Of a stretch of DNA of 9,909 nucleotides, positions 1-5,551 are shown piece after piece. The stretch's first letter is position 1. The number at the start of each line of letters is the position of its first letter. Both the position numbers and the translations under genes were made by a program. The notes under the pieces are model-generated. The model was not told where the DNA came from and did not search any database. It saw only the letters and a list, made by a program, of their open reading frames with translations. This stretch comes from Alphaproteobacteria bacterium (GTDB lineage: Bacteria > Pseudomonadota > Alphaproteobacteria > ATCC43930 > CGMCC-115725): positions 1-9,909 of the forward strand of contig JASHUW010000005.1 in NCBI GenBank assembly GCA_030039815.1, in the 5' to 3' direction.

Positions 1-624
1 GATGATGCGCGAGCCGCCGCCGGTATCGGCGAACGCGCCGCGCTCGGCGAGCAGCGTCACCGTGTGCTTCGGGTCGCGCTCGTCGTCGATCATCAGCCCG
101 ATCACCTCGCCGCGATCGTTTCGCGCGCCGATATAGATCGTCAGCTTGTCGGAGATCGTGGTGAACGAGCCTTCCTGCAGCAGGCTGGAAACGAACCGGT
201 TGCGGATTTCGAACTGCAAATCCTTGAACTCGCGGTTCGAGGCGGGAAGCAGCCAGACCGACATGACCATCAGCAGCAGCCAAGCGAGCGCCGCCAGCTC
301 GAGCACCGGTTTGGCGAGGCTGAACGGGCTCAGACCTGCTGCCCGCATCACCACCAGCTCGCTCTCGGTGATCAGCCGGTTGAACACGAACAGAACCGCG
401 ATGAACGTGCCGATCGGGATCACGATGTCGAGAAAGCGCGGCAGAATCAGCATCGCCAGGTACAGGAAGATCTCGGCCGAAAGGCCGCGATTGACGATCA
501 GATCGACGAGCTTCAGCGACTGAGCGAGCCACACCGCCGCGGTCAGCGCCCCCGTCACGAACAGCGTCACGTTGAGGCACTGCCGCAAAATGTAGCGGTT
601 CAGCCCCGTCAGGTATTGGCTCAA
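1..624 (-). CDS. lptF: LptF, LPS export ABC transporter permease (N-terminal part, truncated by window edge)
   Basis: LptF and LptG are the two inner-membrane permeases of the LptB2FG complex, which extracts lipopolysaccharide and passes it to LptC/LptA. The visible 208 codons show the family layout: an N-terminal NRYILRQ motif at residues 9-15, a first membrane segment at about 18-37, the 'AQSLKLVDLIVDRGLS' stretch at 34-49, a second hydrophobic block at about 52-82, the conserved 'ESELVVMRAAGLSP' coupling region at 88-100, a third membrane segment at about 107-127, then 'FKDLQFEIRN' leading into the periplasmic beta-jellyroll. The rest lies left of the window. Choosing LptF over LptG rests on sequence flavour and on the divergent pepA neighbour. 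No in-frame ATG or GTG exists near the N-terminus. I placed the start at TTG 624, which gives a normal short N-terminus. TTG 645 (10 nt after a GGGGA) or a CTG at 612 are alternatives. The family call is secure; the start is not. Confidence 0.9.
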   Translation of the reverse strand, partial: MSQYLTGLNRYILRQCLNVTLFVTGALTAAVWLAQSLKLVDLIVNRGLSAEIFLYLAMLILPRFLDIVIPIGTFIAVLFVFNRLITESELVVMRAAGLSPFSLAKPVLELAALAWLLLMVMSVWLLPASNREFKDLQFEIRNRFVSSLLQEGSFTTISDKLTIYIGARNDRGEVIGLMIDDERDPKHTVTLLAERGAFADTGGGSRII

Positions 625-656
625 ACCCGTTGGCAGCGGCGGCAAGCGAACAACGT

Positions 657-672
657 CCCCGCGGGGATCCCC
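657..672. repeat. Overlapping perfect palindromes in the lptF leader
   Basis: Two perfect 10-bp palindromes, CCCCGCGGGG (657-666) and GGGGATCCCC (663-672), share the central GGGG. They lie 33-48 nt upstream of the preferred lptF start at 624. In RNA the shared arm could pair with either flank, so only one short hairpin could form at a time. This may be chance in GC-rich DNA; no regulatory role is shown. Confidence 0.4.
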
Positions 673-687
673 AAGCAACTCGCCACG

Positions 688-717
688 ACCATACGAGATT
701 CCGTCGCCGGGCGTGAA
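688..717 (-). promoter_or_regulatory. Candidate lptF promoter (weak)
   Basis: On the minus strand TTCACG (717-712) and TATGGT (693-688) are separated by 18 nt, each matching 4 of 6 sigma-70 consensus bases. Initiation would fall near 681, upstream of both TTG start candidates of lptF. The match is weak and alphaproteobacterial promoters are degenerate, so this is only a suggestion. Confidence 0.25.
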
Positions 718-815
718 GCCTCGTGAAGCTCGATGACAAACCCGACGGCAGCGGGAGGGCTCGAGTGAGCGGCGGCGTTGGGCTCGTGGGCGCCGAGTTC
801 GCGTGAGCGGTGCGG

Positions 816-844
816 TTGACTTGCGGCCGCACTGCGGTTATCGC
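816..844 (+). promoter_or_regulatory. Candidate pepA-holC promoter with nested dyads
   Basis: TTGACT (816-821) and TATCGC (839-844) are spaced by 17 nt. The -35 matches 5 of 6 consensus bases and the -10 only its TAT. Transcription would begin near 851, leaving a leader of about 30 nt before the pepA ATG at 881. The element overlaps two nested dyads: CTTGCG (820-825) with CGCAAG (844-849), and inside it CCGC-ACT-GCGG (827-837). This could be an operator or chance. Its position argues against the GTG at 803 as the pepA start. Confidence 0.4.
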
Positions 845-880
845 GCAAGGAAGGCCGTACCCCCAGCATTGAGGCGCGGG

Positions 881-2389
881 ATGAAGATCAGTTTCGCCGA
901 GTTCGAGCCGCCGCGCCCGCCGGGCGATGGTGGCGCCGTTGTCGTCGGGGTCTGGGAGGAGGGCGCGCTCACCGTGCCGGCCCGCCAGCTCGATGAGCTG
1001 AGCGGCGGCGCCATTAGCCGGGCGATCGCCGCGTCGCCGCGGTTTCACGGCAAGAAGAGCGAGCTGCTGCCGATCGTCGCGCCGGCGAACCTGGCGGCCA
1101 GCCGCATCGTGCTCGCCGGTCTTGGCAAGCCCGGCGCGCTCGACGCGCGCGGCTTCGAGGATCTCGGCGGTGCGCTTCTCGTCCACCTCAACAGCGTCGG
1201 CGAAGCCGCCGCGACGGTTGGGATCGAGGTCGGCGATGCATCGGAAATCGCGCCGGCGGTCGCCGCCGCGCATCTTGCCTTCGGTGCCGCACTGCGCAGC
1301 TACCGGTTCGACAAATACCGCACGACCGAAAAGCCCGAGCGCAAGCCCACCTTGGCGACGCTAACCGTCGCCGGCCCCAATCCCGCTGCGGCGCGAAAGG
1401 CCTACGAGAACTTCGCGGCGGCGGCCGAGGCGGTGGCGTTCACCCGCGACCTCGTCTCCGAGCCGGCCAATGTCATCTATCCCGAAACCTTGGCCGAGCA
1501 GGCCGCCGGGCTGTCGTCGCTCGGTCTCGATGTCGAGATGCTCGACGAGGAGCGCATGCGCGCGCTCGGCATGGGCGCGCTACTCGGCGTCGCTCAGGGC
1601 AGCGTGCGCCCGCCGCGCCTCGTGGTGATGCGCTGGAACGGCGGGGCGGACGGTGCCGCGCCGCTCGCCTTTGTCGGCAAGGGCGTCACCTTCGACACCG
1701 GCGGCATCTCGATCAAGCCGGCGGCGGGCATGGGCGAGATGAAGTGGGACATGGCCGGGGCCGGCGTGGTGATCGGGCTGATGCGGCTGCTCGCGGCGCG
1801 CTCCGCCAAGGTCAACGCGGTCGGCGTCGTCGGCCTGGTCGAAAACATGCCGTCGGGTTCGGCGATGCGGCCGGGCGACATCGTGACCTCGATGTCGGGC
1901 CAGACGATTGAGGTGCTCAACACCGATGCCGAAGGTCGGCTCGTCCTTGCCGACGCGCTCTGGTACTGCCAGGATCGCTTCAAGCCGGCGCTGATGATCG
2001 ATCTCGCGACGCTGACCGGAGCGATCGTCGTCGCGCTCGGCCATGACCATGCTGGGCTTTTTGCCAATGACGATACGCTTGCCGAGCGGCTGGTCGCCGC
2101 CGGCAAGGCGGTCGGCGAGAAACTGTGGCGCCTGCCGCTCGACGACGCCTACAACAAGGCGATCGACAGCGATGCCGCCGACGTCAAGAACATCGCCGGC
2201 GACCGCGCCGCCGGCAGCATTGTCGGCGCCCAGTTCGTTCAGCGTTTCGTCAACAAGGTGCCGTGGGCGCATCTCGACATCGCCGGCGTCGCCTGGGCGA
2301 AAAAGGACGCACCCACCGTGCCGAAAGGCGCGACCGCGTTCGGCGTCCGCCTGCTCGACCGCTTTGTCGCCGACTATTACGAGAAGTAG
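881..2389 (+). CDS. pepA: Leucyl aminopeptidase (cytosol aminopeptidase, peptidase family M17)
   Basis: This 502-residue cytosolic enzyme is expected to remove N-terminal amino acids, preferably leucine, from peptides using two divalent metal ions, typically as a hexamer. The C-terminal catalytic domain carries the whole M17 set: K267 (VGKG), D272 (TFDTGG), K279 (SIKP), D290 (KWDMAG), then the signature NTDAEGRL at 347-354 with D349, E351 and R353. Spacings match E. coli PepA (K270, D275, K282, D293, D352, E354, R356) with a constant offset of three. The N-terminal 170 or so residues form the less conserved M17 N domain. I chose ATG 881 because GAGG at 870-873 sits 7 nt upstream and the protein then starts MKISFAEF. 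A GTG at 803 would add 26 residues unlike the family and overlap the likely promoter. holC follows 5 nt after the stop. In E. coli PepA also binds DNA; nothing here tests that. Confidence 0.96.
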   Translation: MKISFAEFEPPRPPGDGGAVVVGVWEEGALTVPARQLDELSGGAISRAIAASPRFHGKKSELLPIVAPANLAASRIVLAGLGKPGALDARGFEDLGGALLVHLNSVGEAAATVGIEVGDASEIAPAVAAAHLAFGAALRSYRFDKYRTTEKPERKPTLATLTVAGPNPAAARKAYENFAAAAEAVAFTRDLVSEPANVIYPETLAEQAAGLSSLGLDVEMLDEERMRALGMGALLGVAQGSVRPPRLVVMRWNGGADGAAPLAFVGKGVTFDTGGISIKPAAGMGEMKWDMAGAGVVIGLMRLLAARSAKVNAVGVVGLVENMPSGSAMRPGDIVTSMSGQTIEVLNTDAEGRLVLADALWYCQDRFKPALMIDLATLTGAIVVALGHDHAGLFANDDTLAERLVAAGKAVGEKLWRLPLDDAYNKAIDSDAADVKNIAGDRAAGSIVGAQFVQRFVNKVPWAHLDIAGVAWAKKDAPTVPKGATAFGVRLLDRFVADYYEK

Positions 2390-2394
2390 GGGCG

Positions 2395-2841
2395 ATGGTG
2401 GAGGTCGGCTTCTATCACCTGCTCTCGACGCCCCTCGAACGCGCTCTGCCGCGCCTCTTGGAGCGGGCGATGGGGCAGGGGCACCGCATCGTCGTTCAGG
2501 CCGGCTCGCCTGAGCGCGTCGAGCACCTGAACGCGCTGCTGTGGACCTATGATGAAGCCGGGTTCTTGCCGCACGGCTCGGCGCGCGACGGCAACGCTGC
2601 GGCGCAGCCGATCTGGCTGACCGATCGGCCGGAAAACCCGAACGGCGCAACGATCCTCTTTCTCGTCGACGGCGTCGCGGCCGACGATCTCGATGGGTTC
2701 GCGCGCTGCATCGACATGTTCGACGGCAACGACCCCGATGCCGTGGTCGCGGCGCGCGGCCGCTGGCGCGCCGCGAGCGCCGCCGGCCACTCGCTCACCT
2801 ATTGGCAGCAGACCGAAAAGGGCTGGGAAAAGAAGGCTTAG
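2395..2841 (+). CDS. holC: DNA polymerase III chi subunit (HolC)
   Basis: Chi is the accessory clamp-loader subunit that links the DNA polymerase III tau/gamma complex, through psi, to the C-terminal tail of single-stranded DNA-binding protein. The 148-residue product matches the E. coli protein in length (147). It starts with the family's beta-strand/helix pattern 'FYHLLSTPLERALPRLLERA' and continues with 'GHRIVVQAGSPERVEHLNALLWTY'. It keeps the conserved 'PIWLTDRPENPNGATILFLVDG' stretch and ends in 'YWQQTEKGWEKKA'. The ATG at 2395 follows the pepA stop by 5 nt, and the AGGGG ribosome site overlaps that stop codon, so the two genes are probably co-transcribed and translationally linked. The pepA-holC pairing is common in proteobacteria. 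A psi (HolD) gene is not visible, and alphaproteobacteria generally lack a recognisable one. Confidence 0.93.
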   Translation: MVEVGFYHLLSTPLERALPRLLERAMGQGHRIVVQAGSPERVEHLNALLWTYDEAGFLPHGSARDGNAAAQPIWLTDRPENPNGATILFLVDGVAADDLDGFARCIDMFDGNDPDAVVAARGRWRAASAAGHSLTYWQQTEKGWEKKA

Positions 2842-2861
2842 CGATCGCGGGATTTCTTCCT

Positions 2862-3251
2862 TTATCCCCGCACCGCTGGCACAGCGGGGGGCGGTGCGAC
2901 GGGGGCTGGTGGGGTGCCAGGGACGATGCACCGGCCCGCATAGACGATGTCGCCGCCATTGCCGAATTGCGGGCCGTTCGCGGTTCCCGCCTCGGGAACG
3001 AAGCGCCTGGTATCGACGACATAACCATCGCTGCACATCGCGTGCGCCTTCAGTGCCGTGGCCAGCCAGCCCTGGCGAAGCCGCTCGGCCTCGCCGTCGT
3101 CGTTCTCGGTCATCATCGTGCTGGTGCGCGCGCTGTAGAGGAACGAGGTCGGGCTGGTCGCGGTGAAGCCTTCGTGCCGATCGGTGCCGGCGCAGCCGGC
3201 CAGCGCCAGCACACCCAGCGGGATTAACCTGAGAACGGCAAATGCGCGCAT
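2862..3251 (-). CDS. Uncharacterised small lipoprotein
   Basis: The 129-residue product begins with a lipoprotein signal peptide: MR, a hydrophobic stretch LIPLGVLALAGC, and the lipobox LAGC with C20 as the lipidated residue. Ala at +2 would predict outer-membrane sorting by the E. coli rule. The mature part is hydrophilic and has two further cysteines, C73 (AMCSDGY) and C108 (YAGRCIV), which could form a disulfide. It ends in a Pro/Ala-rich tail from about 111. I do not recognise the family. ATG 3251 is preferred because GGAG lies 9 nt upstream; a GTG at 3266 would add METRS-type residues before the signal peptide. It is convergent with holC (20 nt apart) and divergent from the S10 peptidase gene, so it is probably a single-gene unit. 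Lipobox, ribosome site and clean edges support a real gene. Confidence 0.8.
   Translation of the reverse strand: MRAFAVLRLIPLGVLALAGCAGTDRHEGFTATSPTSFLYSARTSTMMTENDDGEAERLRQGWLATALKAHAMCSDGYVVDTRRFVPEAGTANGPQFGNGGDIVYAGRCIVPGTPPAPVAPPPAVPAVRG
2870..2897. terminator. Possible hairpin between convergent holC and lipoprotein gene
   Basis: GCACCGC (2870-2876) can pair with GCGGTGC (2891-2897). Alternatively CCGCTG (2873-2878) pairs with CAGCGG (2882-2887) around a 3-nt loop. It begins 29 nt past the holC stop and lies inside the last codons of the convergent lipoprotein gene. No U-run follows on either strand, so it does not meet the classical intrinsic-terminator rule. It may simply reflect the Pro-rich coding tail. 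Confidence 0.25.
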
Positions 3252-3282
3252 CGACCGGGTCTCCACTCAACTCGACCGTCTT

Positions 3283-3311
3283 CTAATCCTCGATTCCGCG
3301 CCGGAGGGCAA
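3283..3311 (-). promoter_or_regulatory. Candidate lipoprotein-gene promoter (weak)
   Basis: On the minus strand TTGCCC (3311-3306) and GATTAG (3288-3283) are spaced by 17 nt. They match 4 and 3 of 6 sigma-70 consensus positions. Initiation would fall about 25 nt upstream of the lipoprotein ATG at 3251. This is the best pair I found in this divergent region, but it is weak. Confidence 0.25.
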
Positions 3312-3320
3312 GCGGCGGCG

Positions 3321-3350
3321 ATGACGACAGGTGACTTGCGGCGCTATAAC
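3321..3350 (+). promoter_or_regulatory. Candidate promoter of the S10 carboxypeptidase gene
   Basis: ATGACG (3321-3326, 4 of 6) and TATAAC (3345-3350, 5 of 6) are spaced by 18 nt. Initiation near 3357 would give a leader of about 25 nt carrying AGGAG (3365-3369) and the closer AGGTG (3372-3376, 5 nt from the ATG). The -10 box is AT-rich against a strongly GC-rich background, which adds some weight. Confidence 0.45.
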
Positions 3351-3362
3351 GCCGCGCCGCAA
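3336..3362. repeat. 8-bp inverted repeat spanning the S10 promoter -10 region (possible operator)
   Basis: TTGCGGCG (3336-3343) and CGCCGCAA (3355-3362) are perfect inverted copies separated by 11 bp, a centre-to-centre distance of about 19 bp. An overlapping shorter dyad GCGGCG / CGCCGC (3338-3343, 3350-3355) flanks CTATAA directly. The repeat encloses the likely -10 box and start point, where a dimeric repressor would block initiation. No adjacent regulator gene is present, so the binding protein, if any, is unknown. Confidence 0.4.
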
Positions 3363-3381
3363 CTAGGAGCCAGGTGATCGC

Positions 3382-4911
3382 ATGACGGCAACGAATCGAT
3401 CGGGCCGCGTCGTCGCGCTCTGTGTCGCTGCGTTTTTGAGCGTCGCGTCGATTGCCATGGCGGACGATGCGAAGACCGCGTCATCGCCGTCGCGCGAACC
3501 GGCACCGGAAGCCTCCCTGGTGCTGCCTGCGCATGTCGAGACGCATCATACGATCCAGCTCGGACAGAAGAGCCTCGACTACCGCGCGATCGCCGAGACC
3601 ATCCAGCTCACCAGCGCCAAGGGCGAGAAGACGGCCTCGATCTTTACGATCGCCTATATCGCCGATCCGAAGCCCGGCCAGACGCGACCGGTCGCCTTCT
3701 TCTTCAACGGCGGGCCAGGTGCCGCCGCGGTGTTCCTGCATCTCGGCGCTGTCGGCCCGCGCATCATGGCGCCGGTGCCGACCGGCGCGGTGCCGAACCC
3801 GCCGGTGCAGATCGTCGACAACCCGTCGACCTGGCTCGCTTTCACCGACCTCGTCTTTGTCGATCCGGTCGGCACCGGGTTCAGCCGCGGCGAAGGCAAG
3901 GACGAGAACCCGGGCAAGCCGTTCTGGAACGTAAAAAGCGATATCGAATCCCTCGACTCGGTGGTGCGGCTGTGGCTGACCAAGCACGAGCGCTGGTCGA
4001 GCCCGGTCTATCTGGTCGGCGAAAGCTATGGCGGGTTTCGCGTCGGCGCGATGGCGAAGAGCCTAGAGCGCGAAGAGGGTATCACGCCTAACGGGCTGGT
4101 GATGATCTCGCCGGCGCTCGACTGGTCGATGCTTAATCCCGGCCCGGGTGACCTCATTGCCGCGGCCGTCGATTTGCCGACTTACGCTTCCTCCGTCGCC
4201 GCGCTTAACGGCGACACCAAGTTCGACGCCGCTCCGGTCGAAAAATTTGCCCTGACCGACTATCTCACCGGGCTCGCCGCGGTGCGGGGCGTGCCGCCGT
4301 CCGGCGACCCGTTCATCACTAAGGTCGCGGCGATGATCGGCCTGCCCGAAGATATCGTGCGGCGTGAACGCGGTTGGGTCGGCAAGGAGATTTTCGCGCA
4401 CGAGCTGCGCCGTAAGGAAGACCAGGTGCTGAGCCTCTACGATGCCACGATCACCCGGCCCTCGCCGGGCAATCCGTGGGATCAGGCGGCGGGCGACCCG
4501 GTGCTCGACAATGCCATCGCCGCCTACACCGCCGCATTCAACGCCTATGCGCCGGAAGGCCTCGGGTACAAGACCGAGCTGCAGTACCGAACGCTGCCAA
4601 TGAGCGTCAATCATCAGTGGAATTTCGATGGCGCGCGCGAAGGACAGGACGGACTCGGTCTCGCACTGTCGGGATTGCAAACGGCGCTGCTCGACCATCC
4701 AGCGACAAAGGTGCTGATCGTCAACGGCCGTTGGGATCTGGTGACGCCGTATTTCGCGTCGCGCTGGCTGATCGATCAGCTCAACGTCCCCGATTCGGTG
4801 CGCAAGGGGATCGCCATCAAGGTCTATGACGGAGGCCACATGATGTACTTGCGCCCCGATTCGCGTCAGGCGCTGGCGAACGACGCGGCCGCGCTGTTCG
4901 CCGCGCCTTAG
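3382..4911 (+). CDS. Exported serine carboxypeptidase, peptidase family S10
   Basis: The 509-residue protein has an N-terminal signal peptide (Arg-containing start, hydrophobic core about 10-25, likely cleavage after AMA near 27), so it should act in the periplasm or outside. S10 enzymes release C-terminal amino acids at acidic pH using an alpha/beta-hydrolase triad. All three catalytic residues are visible: S215 in GESYGG, D452 in 'NGRWDLVTPYF', and H486 in 'DGGHMMY'. The oxyanion-hole motif NGGPGAAA (109-116) and 'VDPVGTGFS' also fit the family. Some bacterial relatives are annotated as peptidase S10 or carboxypeptidase-like without tested substrates, so specificity is open. ATG 3382 has AGGTG 5 nt and AGGAG 12 nt upstream. 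The gene appears monocistronic: it is divergent from the lipoprotein gene and its stop overlaps that of the convergent DTW gene. Confidence 0.93.
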   Translation: MTATNRSGRVVALCVAAFLSVASIAMADDAKTASSPSREPAPEASLVLPAHVETHHTIQLGQKSLDYRAIAETIQLTSAKGEKTASIFTIAYIADPKPGQTRPVAFFFNGGPGAAAVFLHLGAVGPRIMAPVPTGAVPNPPVQIVDNPSTWLAFTDLVFVDPVGTGFSRGEGKDENPGKPFWNVKSDIESLDSVVRLWLTKHERWSSPVYLVGESYGGFRVGAMAKSLEREEGITPNGLVMISPALDWSMLNPGPGDLIAAAVDLPTYASSVAALNGDTKFDAAPVEKFALTDYLTGLAAVRGVPPSGDPFITKVAAMIGLPEDIVRRERGWVGKEIFAHELRRKEDQVLSLYDATITRPSPGNPWDQAAGDPVLDNAIAAYTAAFNAYAPEGLGYKTELQYRTLPMSVNHQWNFDGAREGQDGLGLALSGLQTALLDHPATKVLIVNGRWDLVTPYFASRWLIDQLNVPDSVRKGIAIKVYDGGHMMYLRPDSRQALANDAAALFAAP

Positions 4912-5477
4912 GAAACGGGTCGCCGTGCCGTTTCGATCAGCTCGCCGAGCGCGGCGTCGAGCGCATCGGCGGCTGCGGGGCTCGCTTCGAGATGGCGCAG
5001 GGTCAGCGCCGCTGCCTCGATCGTCGACAGCGCTTCGCGCCGCGGCTCGCGCCGCAACCGGCCGAGCCGCGCCGGGCGCGGCGGGTCGAGCACGATACGG
5101 CGCAGCTTCAACAGCCACGGGTTGCGCCACCACAGCGTCTTCGCTTGGCTCCAGGTCCCGTCGAGCAGCACGATGCCCTTGAGCCCAGCGAGGATCGCGC
5201 TCGGTTCGGCGACCGGCTCACCGCGCCGGTCGAGCAGGATGAGCTCGCGCCGCTCGGCCATCTCGGCGCGGGCCGCGCCGAGATGCAACACCGCCCAGCG
5301 CCGCGGCTCGGCCGCCTTGCCGACGAGCCGCGCCAGCCCCGGCCAGGATAGACCGACCGCGATCTTTGCGTGGCGCAGCGTCGTGGCGATCAGCGGCGCG
5401 GTGGACAGCGCTTCGCGCCGTTCCTGCGGATGCTGCAGGATCAGCACGAAGACGCGGTTGTCGATCGGCTCCGACAT
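4908..5477 (-). CDS. DTW-domain protein, probable tRNA-uridine aminocarboxypropyltransferase (TapT-like)
   Basis: DTW-domain enzymes transfer the 3-amino-3-carboxypropyl group of S-adenosylmethionine to a tRNA uridine (U47 in E. coli TapT). The 189-residue product has the family marks in order: 'LQHPQERREALSTAPL' (14-29), the name-giving DGTW at 106-109 in 'LLDGTWSQAK', 'LDPPRP' at 130-135, and 'REPRREALSTIEAAA' at 143-157. It contains no cysteine, so the N-terminal zinc-type Cys cluster of canonical members such as E. coli TapT is missing. This appears to be a short variant, and activity is inferred. The ATG at 5477 has no clear ribosome site. A likely -10 box ends 8 nt upstream, suggesting a leaderless or nearly leaderless mRNA. 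The stop codon TAA overlaps the convergent S10 stop by three bases. Confidence 0.85.
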   Translation of the reverse strand: MSEPIDNRVFVLILQHPQERREALSTAPLIATTLRHAKIAVGLSWPGLARLVGKAAEPRRWAVLHLGAARAEMAERRELILLDRRGEPVAEPSAILAGLKGIVLLDGTWSQAKTLWWRNPWLLKLRRIVLDPPRPARLGRLRREPRREALSTIEAAALTLRHLEASPAAADALDAALGELIETARRPVS

Positions 5478-5485
5478 GCGTTGAC

Positions 5486-5513
5486 ACTATACCTGCGGCC
5501 CGGCCGATGTCCT
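5486..5513 (-). promoter_or_regulatory. Candidate promoter of the DTW gene (leaderless start)
   Basis: On the minus strand AGGACA (5513-5508, 4 of 6) and TATAGT (5491-5486, 5 of 6) are spaced by 16 nt. The -10 box ends 8 nt before the ATG at 5477, so transcription would begin at or next to the start codon. That fits the absence of a Shine-Dalgarno sequence before this ATG. Confidence 0.45.
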
Positions 5514-5551
5514 TTCTCGCGCCGTGCTGCCGGCCTATCCTAGGAACAACG

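Noticed and set aside
64..726. Long plus-strand open frame opposite lptF
   Set aside because: It is Arg/Gln/His-rich with no family resemblance and lies antisense to a clear LptF reading frame; a typical GC-rich shadow.
803..880. Upstream GTG start for pepA adding 26 residues
   Set aside because: The extension is not family-like, overlaps the likely promoter, and ATG 881 has a good GAGG site.
1580..2650. 356-codon minus-strand open frame opposite pepA and holC
   Set aside because: Composition is dominated by Arg, Ala and His with no motif, and it spans two well-supported genes on the other strand.
4063..5133. 356-codon minus-strand frame over the S10 gene and DTW 3' end
   Set aside because: It overlaps the S10 catalytic region antisense and runs into the DTW gene in another frame; no recognisable domain.
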